A stretch of 64,000 bases of DNA, taken from assembly GCF_028746185.1 (NCBI RefSeq), contig NZ_JAQIVH010000015.1, forward strand, positions 62,001 to 126,000, written 5' to 3'. A model generated the notes under the pieces. That model made no database searches and had not been told where the DNA came from. It was given only the letters and a program-made list of their open reading frames with translations. Shown piece by piece: positions 1-6,613 of the stretch; position 1 is the first letter of the stretch; each line of letters begins with the position of its first letter. Both the position numbers and the translations under genes were made by a program. Origin of the DNA: Paenibacillus_E qinlingensis (GTDB taxonomy: Bacteria > Bacillota > Bacilli > Paenibacillales > NBRC-103111).

Positions 1-1257
1 CCGCAGGATGCGGTTTTCCATGACGATCCGACCATTGATGATGGTCGTTTCGACATCAGCACGCGTCGCCGAGTAGACGATGCGCGAGATCGGATCCACG
101 TCGTAAGACGGATACGTGTGGAAGTTGTTGAGATCGAGGATCGCGAGGTCGGCTTTCTTGCCGACTTCTAAAGAGCCGATCTCATCAGCCATGCCAACGG
201 CGCGAGCGCCGCCGATGGTCGCCATGCGGAACACCGTCTGCGCGTTCATCGCCGTCGGTCCGTGCACGGGCTTCTGGATGAGCGCAGCGAGCCGCATCTC
301 GTTGAACATATCGAGATTGTTGTTGCACGGCGCACCATCTGCCCCTAGGCTAACCGAGATGTCTAGTTTGAGCATCTCGGGCGTCTCGGCGATCCCTGAA
401 GCCAGCTTCAGGTTGGAGCCAGGGCAGTGGCTGACATGCACGCCGCGCTCGTGGATGATGCGTTTTTCTTGCTCATCGAGCCAGATGCAATGCGCTAAGA
501 TCAGCCGCTCGTTCGCCAAGCCGAGATGATCGAGGTAGACGACGTTGCGCATGCCCGTTTCGGCTTGCACGATCTCGATTTCACCGAGATTTTCAGAAGC
601 GTGCGTGTGGACCTTCACGTTGTACTGTTCCGACAAATTACGAACCTCGCGCAGCAGCTCTTCCGTACACGAGATAACAAAACGCGGCGAGAACGCGTAC
701 TGAATACGGCCACCGTCGTGCCCGTTCCATTTTTCCAGCAAATCAACGCTTTGTTGAAGCGATTCCGTCGTATTTTCCTGCAAGGCAAACGGAACTTCGT
801 CCCCTTTGTCCATCATCACCTTGCCTGACAGCGCACGAATCCCGCTCTCAGCAATGGCTTGAAAAGCAAAATCCGTATGGTGAACCGTCTCCATATCCAC
901 AATGGTTGTGGTGCCGCTTTGAATCAGTTCCCCGATGCCGAGCATCGCCGAATAGTAGATCGACTCCTCATCATGGGAGGCTTCCAGCGGCCAAATGCGC
1001 TTTTTTAACCAATCCATAAGCTCGAGATCGTCTCCCTTACCACGGAACAACGTCTGGCACAGGTGGATATGCGTCTGAATAAAGCCTGGAATGATCGTGC
1101 GATTCTTAGCGTTGATAATTTTATCTGGGTGTGTAGGGTTCAAATCGGGTCCGATCGCGGTTATGCGATCATTTTCGATGAGTATATCCCCCGTTATGAT
1201 GTCTCCGCTCCGATTCATGGTCACGATCTGAGCATCTTTAATTAAAATTGTTGTCAT
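1..1257 (-). CDS. Amidohydrolase, 5'-deoxyadenosine/8-oxoguanine deaminase-like (C-terminus cut by window edge)
   Basis: Reading the reverse strand from ATG at 1257 gives an uninterrupted frame to the window edge, about 419 residues, so the C-terminus is missing. It is a cytosolic metal-dependent deaminase of the SsnA/TrzA/AtzA branch of the amidohydrolase superfamily. Visible motifs are HIHLCQTLFRG near residue 62 (metal HxH), HTHASE near 215, AHCIWLDE near 250 and LGADGAPCNN near 304, which carries the catalytic Asp. Family members deaminate 5'-deoxyadenosine, S-adenosylhomocysteine, guanine or 8-oxoguanine; the substrate cannot be settled from motifs. A strong ribosome site (GGAGTAGGAGG, about 1264-1274) sets the start. 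Upstream lies a purine riboswitch with an overlapping terminator, which supports a purine-derived substrate. The family call is firm; the substrate is inferred. Confidence 0.88.
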   Translation of the reverse strand, partial: MTTILIKDAQIVTMNRSGDIITGDILIENDRITAIGPDLNPTHPDKIINAKNRTIIPGFIQTHIHLCQTLFRGKGDDLELMDWLKKRIWPLEASHDEESIYYSAMLGIGELIQSGTTTIVDMETVHHTDFAFQAIAESGIRALSGKVMMDKGDEVPFALQENTTESLQQSVDLLEKWNGHDGGRIQYAFSPRFVISCTEELLREVRNLSEQYNVKVHTHASENLGEIEIVQAETGMRNVVYLDHLGLANERLILAHCIWLDEQEKRIIHERGVHVSHCPGSNLKLASGIAETPEMLKLDISVSLGADGAPCNNNLDMFNEMRLAALIQKPVHGPTAMNAQTVFRMATIGGARAVGMADEIGSLEVGKKADLAILDLNNFHTYPSYDVDPISRIVYSATRADVETTIINGRIVMENRILR

Positions 1258-1301
1258 CGATCAAAACCTCCTACTCCCCTAATATATGAAAATATAGGCA
1301 C

Positions 1302-1358
1302 AAAAAAACTAGCCATGAAAAATATGCCTGTTTCTCAGTGCACATTTTTCGTAGCTAG
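1302..1358 (-). terminator. Attenuator terminator of the amidohydrolase leader
   Basis: In the gene sense, CTAGCTACGAAAAAT pairs with ATTTTTCATGGCTAG across an 18-20 nt loop and is followed by seven U residues (1302-1308). The 5' arm is the same sequence that forms the 3' side of P3, J3/1 and the 3' side of P1 in the upstream aptamer. Terminator and aptamer therefore exclude each other, which predicts that ligand binding permits read-through. Confidence 0.8.
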
Positions 1359-1415
1359 AAATTTACGGTTTCTAAGTAGAGACCCTTAATCCAATTATTA
1401 AGGTTATACGAAAGA
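1345..1415 (-). ncRNA. Purine riboswitch aptamer (C74, guanine-type) before the amidohydrolase
   Basis: The reverse strand shows all parts of the purine aptamer. P1 is TTTCGTA/TACGAAA. P2 is a 6-7 bp CTTAAT/ATTAAG stem with a loop ending in GG. J2/3 is GTCTCTACT. P3 is AGAAA/TTTCT with the characteristic loop CCGTAAA, whose CC can kiss the GG of L2. J3/1 is AGCTA. The nucleotide corresponding to position 74 is C, the guanine-class identity. Departures from the canonical core are a C at position 48, a C25-G45 pair instead of U-A, a U54-A72 pair instead of C-G, and G for A at position 73. Such core changes can alter ligand choice among guanine-like compounds, so the exact ligand is open. Confidence 0.88.
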
Positions 1416-1450
1416 GGTCATATGCAATTTGTCGTGCCTTCCTCTTTTAG

Positions 1451-1478
1451 AGTAAACTGCTAAGGTATGTTTTGTCAA
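1451..1478 (-). promoter_or_regulatory. Sigma-A-like promoter for the riboswitch-amidohydrolase transcript
   Basis: On the reverse strand TTGACA (1473-1478) is followed after 16 bp by TTTACT (1451-1456). Initiation would fall some 30 nt before the aptamer, the right position for a riboswitch leader. The -10 is only a 4/6 match. Confidence 0.5.
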
Positions 1479-1558
1479 CTGTGTGTAAGTTAATGTGACA
1501 TGCCCTCCCTCTTTTTTGAAAATAGAGCTTCCAATCTTGTCGAAATGGTGAAGACCAT

Positions 1559-3661
1559 TCACTCCGGATGATTCTGTGTACCACTTCCAACCGAAAATGG
1601 CGTTGTCACTCCTTCATACATCAAATGCATCGACATTCCCGCGGCAGCGTGCACAAGGTTATGGCAGTGATCCATCCATAGTCCAGGGTTATTCGCCACG
1701 AAAGCAACCTCATACGTTTCGCCTGGCTGAACATCTAGCGTATCCGACCACCAAGGACTCCCGATGGAAGGCTTACCATTGCGTGAAAGGACAAGCACAT
1801 GATGTCCATGCAAATGCATCGGATGCTCGACATTTCCGCGATTAATGAACGTCGTTTTAACCAAATCCCCTTCCTTCACCATGAACATCGGCGCATCTGG
1901 GAACACTTTTCCATTCAACGTATAGAGGAAATCAAAATTTCTGTTATAGAAACCCAATTTATTATCTAAAATCAGTGTAAAATCTCGATCGAATTTGCTA
2001 TTTGCATCAAAAGGTGTGGCCGCAGGGCGTCCATAGGTAAGCGGATCGAAAGCTACGGTTTGCGGCAGCTCAGGAACGTTTCCTTGGCCATCGGCTGACA
2101 GAAAAATCCCTCCTTTTTTATTAGTTCCCACATTTAAATAAACAGGATGATCCGGCATAACAAAGGTTAGATCAATTCGTCCGCCAGTTGGTACAATGAC
2201 ACGTGTATTGGTCAAGAGATCCGGCTTATTCAACTCTGTCCCGTCGATAGCCGCCACTTCAAAGGGCGTACCCACTAGCGTATAGGTTTGATTGACCCAG
2301 TCATCTGTATTGATGAGTCGCATTCTGACAGGCGTACCAGGAGCGACCGCTTGACGGTCCAATTCATCATTGGCGCCAATAGCGAACGCATTCTTCCAAA
2401 GATGGGTCATAACCGTAATATCTTTAAATGGAATCGTAAATGTCGTTGTATCTGCAACCTCTTTCGGTTCCACAATCAACGCTCCGAAAAGCCCCTTGCT
2501 AACCGCTTCTTGTGAATCCTGATGGGAATGGTACCAGAAAGTGCCTACCTGTTCAGCGCGGAAACGGTACGTATAGGTTTCACCTGGCATAACGGCATTT
2601 TGTGTGGCACCAGCAACGCCATCTTCGGCGTTAGGTACATCTAAACCGTGCCAATGGGCGGTGACGCCAACATCAATATCTTCGTTCGTTAATGTGACTT
2701 CAATGAGCTCGCCTTCTTTCATACGAAGCTCAGGTCCAGGGAGTTGACCGTTATAGGTCCAAGCATCCACGGTTTTGCCAGAGCTGAGTGTGACGGTTTT
2801 TTTCTGTGCTACGAGTGTAAAACGACGATCCGGCGTCCCTTCTTTCGGGCCCGTTAGGTCAGCGACAGATACCATGCCAGCCATTGCCGTCATGTCATGA
2901 TGTGCGTGATCCATTGTGGCAGCCCCACCGCCGTAATCATGTGTTCCGCTTGCCATATCGATCTCGGCTGGGAGTACGCTTTTGTCCATTGCAAATGTAA
3001 TTAAGTAGAAACCAATACCAGCGATCACGATGAGAACGCCCGTCATGGCCCCAAAGCGCGCCAATAAACGAGGTGCTTGATAGTTAGTTGCTTTACGAAC
3101 TTGTTTGGCGCGCAGCGCATGTCTCGACCAAAGTCCAGCTGCTAAGACAAGAAAGACTGCGAGCGGAATCGCGACTTCTAACCATTGGAAAGGAACTGGC
3201 GGTACAAATGAGAAATATAGCGACGTTACTGCACTAAGAGCAGTTAATTGATAAGGAAATATAAGGCCTGGGCTAGCGGCTCTTTGGAACATAGCAGGCT
3301 CAATTGTGGCGCCACTTTCGGCTAAGCTTATCCTGATTAGAGAGCGAAGCTTCAGCAGTTTAGGAACAGCCACGAACCATATGCTCAAAAGAGGAACAAC
3401 GACTAGCGGCGCTTGCAGGAAGATGCGATCCTTCCAAAAAATCGGGTCCATGTTCATCTGCAGCCAGACGATGGAAGCTGCAATTGCTCCCGCAGGAAGG
3501 ATTGGAAACCATGCCCAGAAAAGCAGCTTGCGTGTTTTGCGGTTCAGCTTCTCCAAGCTTCCGCTGTACAATAATCGGGACGCTTTGACGCTTCCGATCC
3601 ATGTGAAAATGACGAATAAAACACTTACGGCTAATATCGTTTGAATACTTGCGTTATACAC
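1559..3661 (-). CDS. Membrane-anchored multicopper oxidase
   Basis: A 700-residue multicopper oxidase, longer than the usual 450-550 because about 230 N-terminal residues form a hydrophobic region with several membrane segments. A His/Met-rich linker (MDHAHHDMTAMAGM, near 240-260) then leads into the cupredoxin domains. All four copper-binding motifs are visible: HWHGLDVP (~334), HSHQD (~377), HPMHLHGHH (~612) and HCHNLVHAAAGM (~663), the last giving the type 1 Cys, flanking His and an axial Met. The oxidase domain should lie outside the membrane and couple substrate oxidation (Cu(I), phenolics or similar) to reduction of O2 to water. GTG start with ribosome site AGGAGGG (3670-3676) eight bases upstream. 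No copper sensor or chaperone gene is adjacent, so the physiological substrate is not indicated. Confidence 0.93.
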   Translation of the reverse strand: MYNASIQTILAVSVLFVIFTWIGSVKASRLLYSGSLEKLNRKTRKLLFWAWFPILPAGAIAASIVWLQMNMDPIFWKDRIFLQAPLVVVPLLSIWFVAVPKLLKLRSLIRISLAESGATIEPAMFQRAASPGLIFPYQLTALSAVTSLYFSFVPPVPFQWLEVAIPLAVFLVLAAGLWSRHALRAKQVRKATNYQAPRLLARFGAMTGVLIVIAGIGFYLITFAMDKSVLPAEIDMASGTHDYGGGAATMDHAHHDMTAMAGMVSVADLTGPKEGTPDRRFTLVAQKKTVTLSSGKTVDAWTYNGQLPGPELRMKEGELIEVTLTNEDIDVGVTAHWHGLDVPNAEDGVAGATQNAVMPGETYTYRFRAEQVGTFWYHSHQDSQEAVSKGLFGALIVEPKEVADTTTFTIPFKDITVMTHLWKNAFAIGANDELDRQAVAPGTPVRMRLINTDDWVNQTYTLVGTPFEVAAIDGTELNKPDLLTNTRVIVPTGGRIDLTFVMPDHPVYLNVGTNKKGGIFLSADGQGNVPELPQTVAFDPLTYGRPAATPFDANSKFDRDFTLILDNKLGFYNRNFDFLYTLNGKVFPDAPMFMVKEGDLVKTTFINRGNVEHPMHLHGHHVLVLSRNGKPSIGSPWWSDTLDVQPGETYEVAFVANNPGLWMDHCHNLVHAAAGMSMHLMYEGVTTPFSVGSGTQNHPE

Positions 3662-3691
3662 GGTGAAAACCCTCCTAAACTCGATACGTCA

Positions 3692-3719
3692 AGTATAGTC
3701 CCCCTGCCCTGCGCATCAA
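3692..3719 (-). promoter_or_regulatory. Promoter of the multicopper oxidase gene
   Basis: TTGATG (3714-3719, reverse strand) and TATACT (3692-3697) are separated by 16 bp, ending about 30 bases before the GTG start. Confidence 0.6.
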
Positions 3720-3801
3720 ACCGTCTGGAGACCAAGGGGCAACCTAGACTAAAGTTGGGGCAGCTTTCACAAAATTTACACTAGTAAGTTCTGGAAATAG
3801 T

Positions 3802-3830
3802 TTGCGTTTTCATAAGTGGTGTGTTATGAT
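3802..3830 (+). promoter_or_regulatory. Promoter and long leader of the cold-shock gene
   Basis: TTGCGT (3802-3807) and TATGAT (3825-3830) are 17 bp apart. Initiation near 3837 would give an untranslated leader of about 130 nt before the ATG at 3969. Long leaders that refold at low temperature are typical of csp mRNAs. The region 3720-3968 holds no other gene; the frame opening at 3816 is just an upstream extension through this leader. Confidence 0.65.
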
Positions 3831-3968
3831 AAATCCAATCGACAAATAGAACCTGAATTCACATATTGTAAAGGGTTTTCATTTTTGTTAGTGAACCTTA
3901 TACAATGTGTGAATTTTTTCTCTTTGAAGAATAAAAAACATGTTAATAATTTTTGGAGGTATTTCACA

Positions 3969-4169
3969 ATGGCTACTGGTACAGTAAAATGGTTTAACGC
4001 AGAAAAAGGTTTCGGTTTCATCGAAGTTGAAGGCGGCAACGATGTATTCGTTCACTTCTCCGCAATCCAAGGCGACGGTTTCAAAACTTTGGACGAAGGT
4101 CAATCCGTTGAATTCAGCGTAGTTCAAGGTAACCGCGGACCACAAGCAGAAAACGTTGTAAAACTGTAA
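3969..4169 (+). CDS. Cold-shock protein, CspA/CspB family
   Basis: A 66-residue single cold-shock domain, an OB-fold RNA/ssDNA chaperone that melts mRNA structure at low temperature or during growth transitions. RNP1 (KGFGFIEV) and RNP2 (VFVHFSAI) are both intact, and the length is standard. The start at 3969 is chosen over an upstream in-frame start because GGAGG lies nine bases before it and the protein then begins MATGTVKWFN, as family members do. It is followed by its own terminator and then by a YdjO-type gene, another cold-linked product. Confidence 0.97.
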   Translation: MATGTVKWFNAEKGFGFIEVEGGNDVFVHFSAIQGDGFKTLDEGQSVEFSVVQGNRGPQAENVVKL

Positions 4170-4176
4170 TATAATT

Positions 4177-4214
4177 AAAAAGACTGCCTTTACTTAAGTA
4201 ATGGCAGTCTTTTT
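4177..4214 (+). terminator. Intrinsic terminator after csp
   Basis: AAAAAGACTGCC and GGCAGTCTTTTT form a perfect 12-bp stem ending in a T run, eight bases after the csp stop codon. Confidence 0.92.
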
Positions 4215-4259
4215 CAATTTAAAGCTAGCTGACGCTTAGTACTCTAAGGAGGTTTATCC

Positions 4260-4487
4260 ATGTATTCCAGAAAAAAGTCGCTTGAAGAGATGCCTCTAGA
4301 AAATGTGACGGTATGGTCTTGTGAAAATGAAGGCTGTAAAGGCTGGATGCGAGATAATTTTGCATTCGATCACGTGCCGACATGTCATTTATGTCAGTCC
4401 ACAATGGTTCGAAGTGTCAAGTTACTTCCATTAGTTAATAACACGAATAGTGATCAGAAAACGCTCAAAAAGGGCGTACAAATATAG
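4260..4487 (+). CDS. Cold-inducible YdjO-type zinc-ribbon protein
   Basis: A 75-residue protein with two cysteine pairs, CENEGC (residues ~20-25) and CHLC (~42-45), that should bind one zinc. The sequence around WSCENEGCKGWMRDNF matches the small YdjO cold-inducible family of Bacillales; its molecular job is not established. A strong TAAGGAGG ribosome site is present. It sits directly downstream of a csp gene but has its own ribosome site and terminators on both sides, so co-regulation through temperature is more likely than a shared transcript. Confidence 0.85.
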   Translation: MYSRKKSLEEMPLENVTVWSCENEGCKGWMRDNFAFDHVPTCHLCQSTMVRSVKLLPLVNNTNSDQKTLKKGVQI

Positions 4488-4495
4488 CGTTATAG

Positions 4496-4527
4496 AACCC
4501 GGAGACATAGCTGTCTTCGGGTTTTTT
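4496..4527 (+). terminator. Intrinsic terminator after the YdjO-type gene
   Basis: AACCCGGAGACA pairs with TGTCTTCGGGTT (one G-T pair) around a 4-base loop, followed by a T run. Confidence 0.92.
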
Positions 4528-4607
4528 GTGTTACCATGAGAAGAGTGAAATCAGAGACGACGGCGTCTAGCAAGTGGACAACCCTCGTCATCCTTTGGGA
4601 GGTAGGC

Positions 4608-6062
4608 ATGTCTGTGAAACCTAGAAAACGGCGCCAATGGCCACTGCTAGCCGGTGCTTGCATCCTAGCTGCTGGTGTGGTCATTTTCATTGGAGACTCA
4701 CCATTTGGAACATTGACCTCTTCGAAGAAAGAGGTACCAGATATCGTAGTCGCAACACCTGTACCAACGCCAACACCTCGCGTAGCTTTAGAATTTCGAA
4801 TGCTTGACCTCGATCGAGGTTGGGTGAAATACGCGGACGGGATGGCTCATACTTCAGACGGCGGCGCCCATTGGCAGGAAGTCACCAGTACGGAAGCCCT
4901 GCCGACAGATGGAGGAACGGCTACGAATGGACTGGAAGCGATCACAAAGCTGTTGAGCTTGGAGAGCGGGACTGGGAGCACGGCGGCAGGCGCATCGGGA
5001 GCATCAGTAGCGTCAGGAGCTGCAGCTACGACGTCCTCAGGAAGCCCGAGCGTGGATATTGTTACGTTGAACGGGACGATGTTTGATGTGAAGCAGTCAC
5101 AGTTCGTGACGCCGAAGATTGGTTGGGCTCTACTACCAAGCACAACAAATAGTAAAAGCCCACTCGTACTCACCGTGGATGGTGGACAGAGTTGGATAGA
5201 TGGTATGACGGAGGATGCGAAAGCGATCATTCAAGGGGTGAAAGCCCATTTGACGCAGCTCCAAGCGGAGTCTTTGCTCTATAAAGATGAAGCTGGCGCG
5301 AAAGCGGTCTTGGGCGCGAGCTGGAAGCTCATACCGGATCAGGCATCGCCGGGAGATATCGTACTTGTGCGCCATAAGGAGCCAGGCAGTATCGCTTGGC
5401 AGGGCAAAACGTACACACTTCAACCGTATGAAGCGGGATATTTTACGTATTTGCCAATCCCGATGAGTGTGAAGGCAGGTACGTATCCGATTGGTGATCA
5501 GACGCTAACCATCAAGGCGAAGAAGTTTGAGACGCAGTATTTGAAGGTTACCGAGCAAATGGAAAGCATGAAACAGGATACGGCACGCATCAACGCGGAT
5601 CAGAAGAAGATCGATCTGGCGCGAAGCAAGTCGGAACCGAGCTTTTTGTTTAGCGGGCCGTTCGTGAAGCCGGTCGAGGGGATTTTGACCACGCCGTATG
5701 GGTACACCCGTTATGTGAACGGGAAATACGACAGCGCGCATATGGCCCTTGATCTGGCCGCCAAAGAAGGCACGCCGATCAAGGCAACGAACGATGGAGT
5801 TGTAGCGTTAGCGGAACTCCTGTATTTGACCGGCAATTCCATTTATATTGACCACGGAATGGGGCTGTTCTCGCAGTACGCGCATCTCTCCGAGCTGCGT
5901 GTCAAACCTGGCGACCGCGTCAAGCAGGGCGACATTATCGGGCTTGTCGGCACAACAGGGTTCTCTACGGGGCCGCATCTGCATTTTACTTTCTGGGCGC
6001 ATAATATTCAGGCCAATCCGGACTTATTTTTTAATACAACCCCGTTTCAGTGGGTCAAATGA
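4608..6062 (+). CDS. Exported M23 (LytM-type) metallopeptidase with two Asp-box motifs
   Basis: A 484-residue protein with an N-terminal membrane anchor (about residues 8-30) and an extracytoplasmic body. A C-terminal peptidase_M23 domain (about 350-480) keeps zinc-ligand motifs HMALD (~378) and HLHF (~457) plus GTTGFSTGPH. It probably cleaves peptidoglycan cross-bridges or peptides. The middle carries two Asp-box/BNR-like motifs, TSDGGAHW (~82) and TVDGGQSW (~188), usually found in beta-propeller repeats, and a low-complexity Ala/Ser/Gly stretch. A short coiled coil (about 325-350) precedes the catalytic domain. ATG at 4608 is preferred over 4536 because GGGAGG precedes it and the earlier start adds no sensible signal sequence. 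It is monocistronic between terminators. Confidence 0.87.
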   Translation: MSVKPRKRRQWPLLAGACILAAGVVIFIGDSPFGTLTSSKKEVPDIVVATPVPTPTPRVALEFRMLDLDRGWVKYADGMAHTSDGGAHWQEVTSTEALPTDGGTATNGLEAITKLLSLESGTGSTAAGASGASVASGAAATTSSGSPSVDIVTLNGTMFDVKQSQFVTPKIGWALLPSTTNSKSPLVLTVDGGQSWIDGMTEDAKAIIQGVKAHLTQLQAESLLYKDEAGAKAVLGASWKLIPDQASPGDIVLVRHKEPGSIAWQGKTYTLQPYEAGYFTYLPIPMSVKAGTYPIGDQTLTIKAKKFETQYLKVTEQMESMKQDTARINADQKKIDLARSKSEPSFLFSGPFVKPVEGILTTPYGYTRYVNGKYDSAHMALDLAAKEGTPIKATNDGVVALAELLYLTGNSIYIDHGMGLFSQYAHLSELRVKPGDRVKQGDIIGLVGTTGFSTGPHLHFTFWAHNIQANPDLFFNTTPFQWVK

Positions 6063-6091
6063 TCTTGAAGTGAAACAGCAAGAAGACTGTT

Positions 6092-6136
6092 CACCCCTTC
6101 TGCGTATGAGCTAGGCTCGACGTGGAGGGGGTTTTT
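6092..6136 (+). terminator. Terminator after the M23 peptidase gene
   Basis: ACCCCTTC near 6093 can pair with GGAGGGGGT near 6124-6132, followed by TTTTT. The loop is long, so this is a moderate call. Confidence 0.6.
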
Positions 6137-6162
6137 GGCGCGGGCAATTGTGTATAGCCACA

Positions 6163-6222
6163 TACGTACTCATCTACCACCCCCACCACTTGTTACTCTT
6201 TACGTACTCATCTACCACCCCC
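6163..6222 (+). repeat. Two direct copies of a ~22-bp C-rich repeat
   Basis: TACGTACTCATCTACCAC followed by a C run occurs at 6163 and again at 6201, a 38-bp period. Nothing codes here. The gene-free stretch 6063-6613 contains, in order, this repeat, a four-palindrome element and the helicase promoter. Confidence 0.75.
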
Positions 6223-6272
6223 TACCACACGCTGCCTTCGCACACTCAATTACCTTTAGCCCCACAACACTC

Positions 6273-6465
6273 AAATAAATGGAAAAAATACAGCTAATTT
6301 CCCCGTATTCCTTCGATATTTACTTTTAAGTGGAATATATGTAGTTAATTAGGCGAGTTTTGTTGATTTATTTGAATATGCTCGAATTTAGATGGATATT
6401 TTGCAGTTAGTTTGCTGAATCGAGGCTAAGAGACGAAATTAGCTGTACATAATCCAGTTATTTTA
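6273..6465. repeat. Four-palindrome intergenic element, family A, copy 1
   Basis: Four imperfect palindromic units are centred at about 6286, 6337, 6399 and 6450 (spacing 51, 62, 51). Units 1-3 read with TGGA on the left and a CAGYTA-type half on the right. Unit 4 is inverted (TTAGCTGTA...TCCAGTTA). The same positions are occupied by the same half-sites in copies at 48.3, 55.6 and 58.5 kb. No gene lies inside. Confidence 0.85.
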
Positions 6466-6571
6466 GCGTGAAGGGAAGAGGCGGACAATAAGCTGCAAAA
6501 CAAGCTGCAAAATAGGAAGGAGGAGTTAAGTCAGCTCGCGACATGGGTTAGTAGTGTTTCACCGATGCACA

Positions 6572-6595
6572 TGGTATAATAAGGAACAAATGTTC
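6572..6595 (+). promoter_or_regulatory. Extended -10 promoter with LexA/DinR-type box before the helicase gene
   Basis: TGGTATAAT (6572-6580) is an extended -10 element. Directly after it GAACAAATGTTC (6584-6595) matches the Bacillus SOS box core GAAC-N4-GTTC, including the preferred purine/pyrimidine pattern. A repressor here would sit on the transcription start, 18 bp before the ATG. Confidence 0.7.
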
Positions 6596-6613
6596 TAAAA
6601 ATGGAGACGTGGC

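Noticed and set aside
116..1245. Forward-strand frames over the first gene
   Set aside because: They are shadows of the reverse-strand amidohydrolase, whose catalytic motifs are intact.
3816..3968. N-terminal extension of the cold-shock protein
   Set aside because: The extension has no ribosome site, begins inside the promoter -10 region and would add a non-homologous 51-residue tail before a canonical Csp start.
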